From Paenibacillus sp. DCT19 (GTDB lineage: Bacteria; Bacillota; Bacilli; Paenibacillales; Paenibacillaceae): 64,000 bases of DNA. Below, piece by piece: positions 16,852-26,029 of the stretch. The notes beneath the pieces are model-generated. The model made no database searches and was not told the origin of the DNA. It was given only the letters and a program-made list of their open reading frames with translations. Numbering within the stretch: the first letter of the stretch is position 1; each line of letters opens with the position of its first letter. Where the stretch lies: contig NZ_CP029639.1 in the NCBI RefSeq assembly GCF_003268635.1, positions 6,306,001 to 6,370,000 on the forward strand, given 5' to 3'. Position numbers and translations under genes: made by a program.

Positions 16852-18163
16852 ATTGCGCGACTTCTGCACGTGCTTTTACCCACTTGTCATTGAGGTCTTT
16901 CATGATGTCGTCATACGATTCACTACGGTTGCCGATGGCTGCTTCGATAATGCGTTTCTTGAAGTCAGGCTGCCAGAGACCGATTTCACCCTCGTTGTCG
17001 ATTTTGTCCATCAGGCCTTCTTGACCCTCTTTGGCAGGAGTCAGCGTAGAGAACTGTACATCTTTGTATTGATCCAAGATTGGTGGCAGTTCAGCGCTCT
17101 TGTCTGCACTCATACCTCCACCTTGTTCAACTGCATAATTGGACTTCTCAAGGAACCAGTCAATCCATGCTTTGGCAGCAGGTTTGTTCTCGCTGTTCAC
17201 GTTCATGCCGATGTTGTAATCGGCTGACAACGGAACAATGACATCACTAGCATTCGTAGGGAAAGGCAAGAAGCCGATATCGTCTGGCTTATCTGTCAAC
17301 CCTTGAATCTGTGTAATTGCCCATGAACCCAGCGCCATCGTTGCGATTTTGCCATTAGCCAAGTCTGCTTTGGAGCTTTCCCAGTCTGTCGTGGTTGGAT
17401 CTTTCTCGATCAGACCGTTCTTGGCTGCATCATACAGCACTTTGTACAATTCATAGTGCGGCTGTCCTGGAACAAAGTTATCATCTGTATTCGGTTGATC
17501 CACGTTAACGTAATCAATGCTGCCTGCAACGGTTGGCAGATCAGCTTCCCATTGTGTCAGCGCCCAGCCAGAAGCATAGTTCGTATATAGTGGAATCGCA
17601 TCTGTGTTGTCTTTCACCAATTGAAGCGCTGCCTGGAATTGCTCAGGCGTCTTAGGTACTTCAGCGATACCTGCATCCTTGAACACTTGTTTGTTATAAA
17701 TGATGCCGGAGAATGTGATGACTGTAGGAATACCATACACTTGACCATCCACCATGCGCTCTTCGATCGCTGTGTATTTATCTTTCAATTCATCGTAAGT
17801 ACCGAGCGGTTCAAAAAAGTCCGGGATATCGGCGATAGGAACACTCGTCGGAATCATCAGCACGTCACCGTAATCCTTGGTGCTCATACGAATTTTCACT
17901 TGTCCCTCATAATCCGCCAGAGCCTGAAAATTCACTTTCACATCCGGATACTCCTTATTGAACTCGGCTGCGTAATCTTTGAATACGGTATCAACAATAT
18001 CTGTACGTTGCGTCAGAACGGTGATTTCGCCCTTGATGTCTGCAGGATCAGTACTAATTTCCTCTCCCGCTTGCGAAGATCCACCTCCCGATGAACATGC
18101 AGCAAGCAGCGAAGTAATGAGCAGCATCGTTAGCAGCATCATCCAGCCTTTGTTTTTTCTCAA
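16850..18163 (-). CDS. Sugar-binding lipoprotein of the mannooligosaccharide ABC transporter
   Basis: The 437-residue SBP_bac_1 protein has a lipoprotein signal peptide ending LLAAC, followed by a Ser/Gly linker and the two-lobed binding domain (EITVLTQRTDIVDTVF at the start, PAAKAWIDWFLEKSNY near the end). It should sit on the outer face of the membrane and bind mannooligosaccharides. The start is TTG at 18163, preceded by AAAGGGG. It is the first gene of the leftward operon and follows a sigma-A promoter at 18246-18218 that overlaps two LacI-type operator-like palindromes. Confidence 0.9.
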   Translation of the reverse strand: MRKNKGWMMLLTMLLITSLLAACSSGGGSSQAGEEISTDPADIKGEITVLTQRTDIVDTVFKDYAAEFNKEYPDVKVNFQALADYEGQVKIRMSTKDYGDVLMIPTSVPIADIPDFFEPLGTYDELKDKYTAIEERMVDGQVYGIPTVITFSGIIYNKQVFKDAGIAEVPKTPEQFQAALQLVKDNTDAIPLYTNYASGWALTQWEADLPTVAGSIDYVNVDQPNTDDNFVPGQPHYELYKVLYDAAKNGLIEKDPTTTDWESSKADLANGKIATMALGSWAITQIQGLTDKPDDIGFLPFPTNASDVIVPLSADYNIGMNVNSENKPAAKAWIDWFLEKSNYAVEQGGGMSADKSAELPPILDQYKDVQFSTLTPAKEGQEGLMDKIDNEGEIGLWQPDFKKRIIEAAIGNRSESYDDIMKDLNDKWVKARAEVAQ

Positions 18164-18189
18164 TTGTTTCGACCCCTTTCATGAATCTG

Positions 18190-18205
18190 TTAAGTTATCG
18201 TTAAG
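18190..18205. promoter_or_regulatory. LacI-type operator-like site, leftward promoter
   Basis: TTAAGTTATCGTTAAG lies between the leftward -10 box and the binding-protein gene start. Read on the minus strand it shares TTAACGATAACTTAA with the site at 18329-18346. The two sites flank the divergent intergenic region symmetrically. Confidence 0.65.
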
Positions 18206-18217
18206 GTTACAAGTTCG

Positions 18218-18246
18218 ATTCTATTATGGTAACGCTTACCTGTCAA
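18218..18246 (-). promoter_or_regulatory. Sigma-A promoter of the leftward mannan operon
   Basis: On the minus strand, TTGACA at 18246-18241 is followed by a 17-base spacer and TAGAAT at 18223-18218. The spacer is almost entirely filled by the palindrome GGTAAGCGTTACC. Confidence 0.8.
18228..18240. promoter_or_regulatory. Palindromic operator between -35 and -10 of the leftward promoter
   Basis: GGTAACGCTTACC has perfect GGTAA/TTACC arms around a CGC centre, as in LacI-family operators. It occupies the promoter spacer, where binding would exclude RNA polymerase. It could be bound by the LacI-type protein encoded at 21172-22212 or by CcpA; it fits the cre consensus less well, because an A is missing at the fifth position. 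Confidence 0.65.
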
Positions 18247-18290
18247 TTGATTTATTTCATATCTTTTATAAAAATTTAAGTCTGAATCCG

Positions 18291-18319
18291 TTGACAAGGA
18301 AATTTCAGCGCACTAATAT
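18291..18319 (+). promoter_or_regulatory. Sigma-A promoter of the rightward mannan operon
   Basis: TTGACA at 18291-18296, a 17-base spacer and TAATAT at 18314-18319 form a near-consensus promoter directed at the epimerase gene. Confidence 0.85.
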
Positions 18320-18328
18320 TAACCTATA

Positions 18329-18344
18329 AAGTTAACGATAACTT
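18329..18344. promoter_or_regulatory. LacI-type operator-like site, rightward promoter
   Basis: AAGTTAACGATAACTT has perfect 6-bp arms AAGTTA/TAACTT around ACGA. It covers the expected transcription start of the epimerase gene. It shares its core with the site at 18190-18205, so one repressor probably closes both divergent promoters. Confidence 0.7.
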
Positions 18345-18393
18345 AATTTATTCATTTTTTTATATTTTGCATGCTACTGAAGGAGCGCTCTGA

Positions 18394-19578
18394 ATGACTG
18401 TAAATATGATTCAGCTTCAATCCGAAATAACGGAGCATTGGGAGAAGAAGATTTTACCTTTCTGGTCTAATCTGAAGGATACAACGAACGGTGGGTTCTA
18501 CGGTTGGGTCGGTAATGATCTTCAAGTGGATCGCCAGGCACCAAAGGGCGGGATTGCTACAGCACGGCAGCTCTGGTCGTTTGCAGCAGCCTACCGCGTA
18601 ACCGGGCAAGACATCTGGCGTGAGCACGCCGAACATGCTTATCGTTTTCTCGCAGACCATGTGATCGATCCGGAGTATGGCGGGATGTACTGGATGGTTG
18701 ATGCTGTAGGAAATCCACTGGATACGAGTAAACATGTCTATACGCAATCGTTTGGTGTATACGCATTAAGTGAGTACTACCGGGCCACCGGAGATGATTC
18801 AGCACTGGAACTTGCGAAAACGCTTTTTGCTCTGATTGAGACGAAGGGATTGCACTCGGATATACCTGCCTACAAGGAACAATTCGATCGATTCTGGAAC
18901 GAACAACCGAATGAAATGTTAAGCGAAAACGGGGTCATTGCGGATTATACGATGAATACACATATCCATGTGTTAGAAGCCTATACCACCCTCTACAGGG
19001 TGTGGCCGGATGCACAGGTGAAGGCGGCATTGGAGCGCCTGCTCGCTATTCTGTATGAACGTGTATATGACCAGAACACGAAGTTTCTCGGGGTATTTTT
19101 CAACAAAAAGTGGGAATCCATCATTGACCTACGCTCGTTCGGACACGACATCGAAGCAAGCTGGCTGATTGACGATGCCCTGAATGTGCTGGGACTTGAA
19201 CAACATCCCGCGTATGCCGCGATGGTTACAGATATCGCTTACAATATCTCCAACATCGCTGTGCAAGCGGATGGATCACTGATGAATGAACAAGAGGGCG
19301 AGCATGTCGATGAAACGCGAATCTGGTGGGTTCAAGCCGAAGCCATGGTTGGATTCTATAACGCATATCAACGCACGGGTGATCCACAGTTTCTAGAAAG
19401 AGTCGAACGGCTGTGGGCCTACACCAAAGAACACATTGTTGACCATCGCACAGGTGGGGAATGGCACTGGTCGGTTGATGGAAACGGTACACCCGATCAG
19501 CACGAGGTTGCCGGGCCTTGGAAATGCCCGTATCACAACAGCCGATTTTGCATTGAACTAATTGAGAGGATGGGATAA
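18394..19578 (+). CDS. Cellobiose 2-epimerase (AGE superfamily), acting on mannobiose
   Basis: The 394-residue protein is an (alpha/alpha)6-barrel epimerase. Family motifs are [25 protein letters not shown], the catalytic His segments [13 protein letters not shown] and [10 protein letters not shown], and [13 protein letters not shown]. Cellobiose 2-epimerases convert the reducing-end mannose of beta-1,4-mannobiose to glucose. The gene is followed after two bases by a mannosylglucose phosphorylase gene, the same pairing known from Ruminococcus albus and Bacteroides mannan pathways. That context supports mannobiose as the natural substrate over cellobiose. Confidence 0.92.
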   Translation: MTVNMIQLQSEITEHWEKKILPFWSNLKDTTNGGFYGWVGNDLQVDRQAPKGGIATARQLWSFAAAYRVTGQDIWREHAEHAYRFLADHVIDPEYGGMYWMVDAVGNPLDTSKHVYTQSFGVYALSEYYRATGDDSALELAKTLFALIETKGLHSDIPAYKEQFDRFWNEQPNEMLSENGVIADYTMNTHIHVLEAYTTLYRVWPDAQVKAALERLLAILYERVYDQNTKFLGVFFNKKWESIIDLRSFGHDIEASWLIDDALNVLGLEQHPAYAAMVTDIAYNISNIAVQADGSLMNEQEGEHVDETRIWWVQAEAMVGFYNAYQRTGDPQFLERVERLWAYTKEHIVDHRTGGEWHWSVDGNGTPDQHEVAGPWKCPYHNSRFCIELIERMG

Positions 19579-19580
19579 GC

Positions 19581-20765
19581 ATGATACACCCGAAATACAA
19601 TGAGCTATTGGAGAAACAGGAGCAGCTTCTGTCACGTTCTAATGAGATCGATTCTTCCTTCTACAACGGCGTATATGATCGGTACCTGTACCCCGTAATC
19701 ACCCGCCATCATGTGCCTTTGCACTGGAGATTTGATCTGAATGAAACGACCAATCCACATTTCATGGAGCGACTGGGCATCAATGCAACACTGAATCCGG
19801 GAGCCATCTACTTCAATGGCAAATACGTTATGGTGATTCGGACAGAAGGGCTTGATCGCAAATCAATTTTCGCTCTCGCTGAAAGTGATAACGGGATTGA
19901 TGGGTTTCGGTTTACAGGTAAGCCGTTAGTCTGGGAAGATATCGATAAGGATGAGACCAATCAGTACGATATGCGACTCGTTCAGCATGAGGATGGATGG
20001 ATTTACGGTATCTATTGTTCAGAACGCAAAGACCCAGATGCCCCTGAATTTGACACTTCCAGTGCAGTCGCTCAAGCTGGGCTTGTACGTACCCATGATC
20101 TGGTCAGCTGGGAACGCCTGCCTAACATTACAACGAACTCCCCTCAGCAGCGAAATGTTGTGCTCCATCCCGAATTCGTTGGGGGCAAATACGCCTTTTA
20201 CACGCGTCCACAGGACGGATTTATCTCAACAGGAAGTGGTGGCGGCATCGCCTTTGGTCTGTGTGATGACATCCTGAATCCCGTTATCGATGAAGAGACC
20301 ATCATTGATGAGCGTAAGTACCATACCGTATATGAAGTCAAAAACGGACAGGGCCCTGCCCCAATCAAAACAGATCGTGGCTGGATTCATATTGCACATG
20401 GTGTGCGTAATACAGCAGCTGGCTTACGTTATGTGCTGTACACTTTTGCCACAGATTTAGCTGATCCAGCTAAGATTATCGCTAAGCCAGGCGGACATTT
20501 CATCGCACCTTATGATGACGAGCGTGTGGGTGATGTATCCAATGTTATTTTCTGCAATGGTGCTGTCGTTAATGAGAAGAACGAAGTCTTTATCTATTAC
20601 GCGTCCAGCGATACCCGCTGTCATGTGGCAACAACAACGCTGGAACAACTGGTTGATTACACATTCAACACACCTGCCGATCCATATCGTTCACTGGACT
20701 GTGCTATCCAGCGTGCTAATCTGATCGAACAGAATGAGAAGCTGCTACAGGTTGTTCAAAAGTAA
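19581..20765 (+). CDS. 4-O-beta-D-mannosyl-D-glucose phosphorylase (GH130_1)
   Basis: The 394-residue GH130 enzyme has the long N-terminal helix of the MGP subfamily ([17 protein letters not shown]), [22 protein letters not shown], the catalytic Asp in [17 protein letters not shown], phosphate-contact residues in [19 protein letters not shown], and [20 protein letters not shown]. It splits mannosylglucose with phosphate into mannose 1-phosphate and glucose. It is translationally close to the epimerase gene (two-base gap), so the two work in sequence on imported mannobiose. Confidence 0.92.
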   Translation: MIHPKYNELLEKQEQLLSRSNEIDSSFYNGVYDRYLYPVITRHHVPLHWRFDLNETTNPHFMERLGINATLNPGAIYFNGKYVMVIRTEGLDRKSIFALAESDNGIDGFRFTGKPLVWEDIDKDETNQYDMRLVQHEDGWIYGIYCSERKDPDAPEFDTSSAVAQAGLVRTHDLVSWERLPNITTNSPQQRNVVLHPEFVGGKYAFYTRPQDGFISTGSGGGIAFGLCDDILNPVIDEETIIDERKYHTVYEVKNGQGPAPIKTDRGWIHIAHGVRNTAAGLRYVLYTFATDLADPAKIIAKPGGHFIAPYDDERVGDVSNVIFCNGAVVNEKNEVFIYYASSDTRCHVATTTLEQLVDYTFNTPADPYRSLDCAIQRANLIEQNEKLLQVVQK

Positions 20766-20903
20766 GCTTCAGATTCCAGCACTTCAACAGAAGTAATAAA
20801 CTTCATGTGGGTGCAACCGTCTTCATCGCACTCAATTTATGCTAAAAATCGTAAAAGAACAGCCGGAATTGCTTTATTCGAAGGAAGTAACAGGGTATAC
20901 TAT

Positions 20904-21077
20904 TAGTGCGTGTTCAACAAGGTCGGTTTTTAGTACCGAGAAGATGGGATAAAGCTAGAAATGGAGTAGCGGAGCGTAGATGGAGCTACGTGAGCAACGG
21001 ACATTTCGGCTGAATTCCATCTTCGACGCTGAGATGCCGCCAGGCATCCTTCGTAATCAAAAGCGGACTTTTTGAAC
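20904..21077. repeat. Dispersed intergenic repeat R2, copy B
   Basis: This is a full-length copy between the GH130 gene and the LacI-type regulator gene. It starts AGTGCGTGTTCAACAAG and ends CTTTTTGAAC (21068-21077), giving imperfect 10-bp terminal inverted repeats. Internal hairpins GATGCC-GCCA-GGCATC and CGTAG-ATGGAG-CTACG are kept. It occupies most of the 406-base gap 20766-21171, which otherwise shows no gene. Confidence 0.9.
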
Positions 21078-21171
21078 TACCTCTAGTATGGATTGTTATT
21101 ATGTTTAAAAGAGTGAAACCTCATAATGACAGCACATTGTACTTAGACCAGCTTGAAGGAGGCGACCAAAG

Positions 21172-22212
21172 CTGAAGAACAATATCACCATGCGGGATAT
21201 CGCCGACAGGCTCGGGGTCAGCAGTGTGACCGTCTCGAAAGCGTTGAATGATAAAGATGGTGTCAGTGACGAATTAAAAGAAAAGATTAAAGTGCTTGCC
21301 GTAGAGATGGGCTATCGGTATAATGCCACTGCCCGCTCCATGAAGGAAGGCCTAACTCATAATATCGGGGTTATCATCCCTGAACGTTTTACCGGACCTA
21401 CGCAATCGTTCTATGTACGCGTGTTCCAACGCATTACAAGACACTTAGAGGATCAGGGCTACTACGGTATTCTGCACATTCTTAATGAAGAGGATGAAGA
21501 AGGATTAACGTTGCCCAAGCTGTACAGTGACAATAAGGTCGATGGCTTCATCGTGCTCGGTCAGATCAGCAAAGAGTACATTGAACTGGTGCGCTCGATG
21601 GATGTCCCCAAAATGTTCCTCGACTTCTACGATGAGCATTCCGATATCGATTCTGTTGTAACCGATAACTTCTATGCTGCTTACGAACTTACGAATGTTC
21701 TCGTACAACAAGGACACCGCAGTATTGCTTATGTGGGCAACCTATACTCAACCAGCAGTATCCAAGATCGCTTCCTCGGGTATTACAAATCACTCTTGGA
21801 GCATCGCATGCCAATGAACCCTGAGCTCATCCTGAATGATCGGGACGAACGCGGAACGTTCATTGAAATAGATCTGCCTGATTCGCTGCCTACGGCGTTT
21901 GTCTGTAACTGTGATCAGGTCGCTCATCTGCTTGTTCAGAAGCTAACATCGATGGGTATTCAGGTGCCTCAGCAATGCTCTGTTGTTGGATTCGATAACG
22001 ATATCTATGCCCTGCTCTCCGAACCTAAACTCACAACAGTTGAGGTCGATGTAGAACAGATGGCACGTACCGCTGTTCAATCGATGCTGAAGAAGGTCGA
22101 CAACCCGAACCGCAATTTCGGCCGCGTGCATGTGAAGGGCAACATCATCTATCGGGATTCCGTTAGTGCTGCGCCTGAAACTCTGGAGATTCAATCGCCA
22201 ACTTCGATATAA
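21172..22212 (+). CDS. LacI/GalR-family regulator of the mannan locus
   Basis: The protein of about 346 residues has an N-terminal helix-turn-helix (TMRDIADRLGVSSVTVSKAL) and a periplasmic-binding-protein-like effector domain. The conserved LacI positions TAFVCNCDQVA and VVGFDNDIYA are visible. The ribosome-binding site AAGGAGG (21156-21162) is nine bases from a CTG at 21172, which begins LKNNITMRDIA; the ATG at 21190 is 27 bases from that site. I therefore infer a CTG start. Three palindromes in 18190-18344 are its likely operators, with a mannooligosaccharide or derivative as inducer. Confidence 0.85.
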   Translation: MKNNITMRDIADRLGVSSVTVSKALNDKDGVSDELKEKIKVLAVEMGYRYNATARSMKEGLTHNIGVIIPERFTGPTQSFYVRVFQRITRHLEDQGYYGILHILNEEDEEGLTLPKLYSDNKVDGFIVLGQISKEYIELVRSMDVPKMFLDFYDEHSDIDSVVTDNFYAAYELTNVLVQQGHRSIAYVGNLYSTSSIQDRFLGYYKSLLEHRMPMNPELILNDRDERGTFIEIDLPDSLPTAFVCNCDQVAHLLVQKLTSMGIQVPQQCSVVGFDNDIYALLSEPKLTTVEVDVEQMARTAVQSMLKKVDNPNRNFGRVHVKGNIIYRDSVSAAPETLEIQSPTSI

Positions 22213-22220
22213 AAGATAAT

Positions 22221-22259
22221 AAGTGCTTCCGGCCATAGTGGCTGGGAGCACTTTTTTTT
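22221..22259 (+). terminator. Rho-independent terminator after the LacI-type gene
   Basis: AAGTGCTTCCGGCCA pairs with TGGCTGGGAGCACTT around a TAG loop with two mismatches, and eight T residues follow. Confidence 0.9.
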
Positions 22260-22345
22260 GCTTGGTTCGTTCACATATTATCTTAATTAACGCGCATAGA
22301 TACCTTTGATTTGTACTTGGGAATGGAAATATTCTAAATTTCACA

Positions 22346-22374
22346 TTGACTAATCATTGTATCAAGTCTAGATT
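22346..22374 (+). promoter_or_regulatory. Promoter of the ABC exporter operon
   Basis: TTGACT, a 17-base spacer and TAGATT stand 140 bases before the first exporter gene in a strongly AT-rich leader (22260-22513). I looked in that leader for a small peptide gene with a ribosome-binding site and found none. Confidence 0.6.
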
Positions 22375-22513
22375 AGGTACATACATCTCATATTAACAAT
22401 AATAGTATATATTGGTTTTTATTTTAAATTTAATATTTTATTACATACTTCAATCTTATTAGAGAGAACATAGCAGATCCTGAATTTACATAAAGAGAAG
22501 GAGCACAAGGATA

Positions 22514-24256
22514 GTGGTGAAAAAAATAGTTTTTCTACCCCATTGGTTCAGAAGCTTGTTAAAACAGAACAAATTACATTTATGTGTATTGCTTCTCTTA
22601 CTCATCATTATTGGTGCTTGTGAAACACTCACTCCAATTATTATTCAAAGATTTATAGACAATGCTACAACCAGCGCAGAGGTTTTGCAGCTTTTCCAGT
22701 TAGCCATTAGTTTTTTGGTCATTACTTTTTTTAACTATGTATTAAAATTACTAAATGCTTATTACTCTAATAGAGTAACCTGGAACATTTGCGAAGAAAT
22801 TCGTATTACATGCCTTAATAGAATGAAACATTACGACAAAGCTTTTGAACAAAAATACGGTGTTGGCAAAATAATGGATTACCTCTCAACAGACATTTCA
22901 GAAATTAATTATTTTATTACCAGAACATTATTGCCCACAATTATAGATGCGGTAACTATGCTTGCGATTGTGATCGTAGTTGTTAATGAAAGCTTAGTTC
23001 TAGGCCTGTTCTTTATCACTTACTTTAGTTTTGCAGCCTTTGTTATTTATAAAACACAAAATAAAAAAAGCAATGTGTTAGGCAAAGAGAGAGCTGTTGA
23101 ATCTGAGATTTCAAGCCTAATCAATGAAATTGTATTAGCAAGAAAAGAAATCAAGGTCATGAAAGGAGTTAACGCTTTTACATCGAAGCTCGCGTCTTCT
23201 ATGGACGAATTATTTCCTTACAAATTAGCTTCGCAAAAGTATATTTATACGATTTGGATTATTTCTCTATTTTTCATTTCATTAACCAATGTATTAGCTT
23301 TGGGATTAGGTGGGACACTCTACTTCTTTGGGGTTATTTCTCTAGGTACCGTATATTTGGTGTACAACTACAGTCAACAACTGAAGCAACCTCTTGAGAC
23401 CATCCAGTATCATATCAATAATTATCTACTAGTAAAGCAAGCTATGAGTAGGTTGACTGATATTTTGGAGTATCAAAGCAGTGTAGCTCAAGGGAATCAA
23501 CATTTGCCTGATGGATTAGTAAGTGTAACTGTGAAGCAGTTAAGGTTTTCCTACGAAGACGACAAGTCCGTACTAGAAGATATTAACTTCACTCTTGAGG
23601 CTGGTGAATCTCTGGGTATTATCGGTGTCTCTGGCAGCGGGAAAAGTACGCTAAGTTTGTTGCTAACTAAGCAACTACCTTGTCCTAATCATAGTGTGTA
23701 TATCTCTGGCGTTGATATCAATGAATTAAGTTTGACAGAGATCCAAAGACATATTTGTCTGATGAGTATTAACGATAAGTTATTTGAAGGTTCATTAAAA
23801 GATAATCTCACTTTATTTGATGATGGGATCTCAGATCACCAGGTACTGCACTTCATAGAAAAGTATCAATTCAAGCAAATAAGCCCTTATTTTAAGCCGT
23901 TTGAGCAAAATGAATTGCTACACAAAAAAATAGATTTACAGGAATTATCAGTAGGCGAAAAACAGTTAATTTATCTTTTTAGGTTGGTTTTCAAACCAAA
24001 AAAACTAATCATCTTCGATGAGGCGTTATCTAATATTGATAAGAAAATCGAATATTATTTCTTTGATATTCTGAAGGAAATCAGTGAGAATACAACTTTA
24101 ATTATGATTTCACATAACGTTGAGCGGCTGAGAAATTGCAACAATATCATTGTTATGGAAAAAGGGAAGGTCATTGGGAACGATAAAGCACACACTGTAT
24201 TAGATAGACTTGATAGACAACGGTATGGTTTGCATTTGTCAGGGGGAGAAGCATGA
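22514..24256 (+). CDS. ABC exporter half-transporter with canonical ATPase site
   Basis: The 580-residue protein has an N-terminal six-helix exporter domain (about residues 15-310) and a C-terminal ATPase. The ATPase has Walker A GVSGSGKST, the signature LSVGEKQL, Walker B LIIFDEALSNID with the catalytic Glu, and H-loop ISHN. The start is GTG at 22514 or 22517 with AAGGAG upstream. The gene and its partner are much richer in A+T than the flanks, suggesting acquisition. ATGA overlaps couple it to the partner gene. The type is that of peptide, lantibiotic or drug exporters; no precursor or modification gene is visible beside it, so the cargo is unknown. Confidence 0.85.
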   Translation: MVKKIVFLPHWFRSLLKQNKLHLCVLLLLLIIIGACETLTPIIIQRFIDNATTSAEVLQLFQLAISFLVITFFNYVLKLLNAYYSNRVTWNICEEIRITCLNRMKHYDKAFEQKYGVGKIMDYLSTDISEINYFITRTLLPTIIDAVTMLAIVIVVVNESLVLGLFFITYFSFAAFVIYKTQNKKSNVLGKERAVESEISSLINEIVLARKEIKVMKGVNAFTSKLASSMDELFPYKLASQKYIYTIWIISLFFISLTNVLALGLGGTLYFFGVISLGTVYLVYNYSQQLKQPLETIQYHINNYLLVKQAMSRLTDILEYQSSVAQGNQHLPDGLVSVTVKQLRFSYEDDKSVLEDINFTLEAGESLGIIGVSGSGKSTLSLLLTKQLPCPNHSVYISGVDINELSLTEIQRHICLMSINDKLFEGSLKDNLTLFDDGISDHQVLHFIEKYQFKQISPYFKPFEQNELLHKKIDLQELSVGEKQLIYLFRLVFKPKKLIIFDEALSNIDKKIEYYFFDILKEISENTTLIMISHNVERLRNCNNIIVMEKGKVIGNDKAHTVLDRLDRQRYGLHLSGGEA

Positions 24257-25877
24257 GTAGTACAAAGGATTCTATTAATAAGTCGCTTCTTTTAATCACG
24301 CCTAAGCAATACACAATTACTTTTATATTGGGTTAGTTAGCAGTCTGATTCCTCTATTACTCGGTTGGGTTATCAAAATTGTATTTGACCAATTAAATAA
24401 TAATCATTTCAAGTCTTTGTCATTACTATTATTAGGCATTTTACTTCTCATTGTGCTTCAAAATTTCTTATTCTACCGACTGGGCTTACTTGAAACCAAG
24501 ATTCGTTTTCGAGCAAGCAAAACTATGGTGGTCTCTTTCATCAATAGAATTTTACTTAACGAAAATAAAGCAGATGTGACTGCCTCAACCGCATTAACAA
24601 TAACTAATAGCGATTTCAAATTAGTTGAATACAAGTTATGCAGCATACTTGAATTGGTAAATAAAATCATATTTTTTATCGTAGCTTTAATGATCATGTG
24701 GACGATTAATTGGAGATTAACATTGTATTCGATCCTTCCGCTTGTCTTGTTTAATATCGGCATTTATTTTGTCAGAAACAAATGGAAAGATAAGTTTGCA
24801 GATAATCGTACGGCCGCTCTTAACTATCAACAATTTGTACATGACGTTATGTCCAATAGGGATACGTATAAGTATCTGGATCAAGAGAATTTACTGAGTA
24901 ATCGATTGAAATGGTTGGGTAAGAAAAGTTTATCCACCCAGTTGAAACAAACTCTGTTCTCCTTCTCTATTACTACAGGGGTTACATTTGTTAATTACCT
25001 AAGTATCTTTGTCGTCTTAATGCTGTCTATTCGTTATCTAAAAAGTGGCGAGCTCTCCATTGGTGACCTTACACTCTTTATTAGTTATATTGGCTTTGGG
25101 TTTGCTTATCTAGACTTATTTGCAGCCGTACTGAATTCACATAAACAAACCGAGCATATTGTGAATAAAGTTGATCATTTGGTTGAAAACAGTAACCTAG
25201 GTACCTTTGTCAAACTAAACGTCGGTTATCAAGACAACACAATAGAGCACCATTCACATTTAATTCTTAGAAACTTTGCAATGAATCGTAATCATGAACC
25301 CCTCCCCAATTTAGTTATCCCAAAAGGTTCTTTAGTCGTCATCTCTGGAGAAACTGGGATGGGGAAATCCACATTCATCAATGCTCTCTTAGGCTTCTCA
25401 TCATATAGCGGTCAAATCATTGTGGATGGGACAATTGTGGACAATTTATCAGAGTATCAAATAGGGGTCGTACCTCAACGTTATAATTTATTCAATCTAC
25501 CTCTAATCGATAACATTACTCTTCTTAAAAATGCGGATCAGGCTCAACCAGCACTTCATATGGCCAACATAAAAACAGATCGTATTTTCAACATTTCTGA
25601 TGAACAATATTTGGGAGTCTCAGGTAATATGCTTTCAGAAGGCCAAAGACAGCGAGTGGCCATCGCCAGAGCTGTTCATCATGGTAAGGATTTTCTCATG
25701 CTGGACGATGCATTCAGTTATCTTGATAAAAACAATAGATATGAAATTTTCGAAAAGATAAGAAATACGAAAGCGACCAAATTTATTATCTCGAATGATA
25801 TGAATTTCAAAAGTAAGGCAGATATTCTTCTTGAAGTACATGAGAGGAATATTGTATTGGTAGAAGACCTAAATTAG
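24253..25877 (+). pseudogene. Frameshifted partner ABC exporter with degenerate ATPase site
   Basis: Translation starts at the ATG at 24253 (overlapping the previous stop), runs 27 codons and stops. A second frame continues from about 24321 as FYIGLVSSLIPLLLGW through to 25877. One extra T in TTTT at 24321-24324 restores a single protein of about 541 residues. The ATPase has Walker A GETGMGKST and signature LSEGQRQR. Walker B, however, reads LMLDDAFSYLD with Asp in place of the catalytic Glu, and the H-loop reads ISND without the His. This is the expected pattern of the degenerate half of a heterodimeric exporter, so the pair is probably one complex. Confidence 0.82.
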
Positions 25878-25926
25878 GCTGTAATGACGTCATGAATCAG
25901 GTTTGTACGTGCACCGATAATAATCA

Positions 25927-25977
25927 ATACCCATAAGTTGGACACCTCTTTGTTAAACGGGTTCAACCTATGGGTAT
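25927..25977. terminator. Hairpin after the exporter operon
   Basis: ATACCCATA pairs perfectly with TATGGGTAT, and GTTG/CAAC extends the stem inside. It stands between the converging exporter and lysR genes and may terminate both. It is followed only by CTTTG, so the U-run is poor; the AAGTTGGACACCT wording also resembles insertion-sequence ends, but one copy is not enough to say. Confidence 0.5.
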
Positions 25978-26029
25978 CTTTGTGCACGGAAATCATCCCA
26001 TCATATAGAAAAGAATTTGGAGTTCTATT

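Noticed and set aside
18228..18240. Calling GGTAACGCTTACC a definite CcpA cre site
   Set aside because: It lacks the A required at the fifth position of the cre consensus and lies among LacI-type sites, so I list it as an operator of unsettled owner.
22260..25977. Complete bacteriocin or lantibiotic cluster
   Set aside because: Only the two exporter genes are present. I found no leader peptide with a double-glycine motif, no modification enzyme and no immunity gene in the AT-rich stretch.
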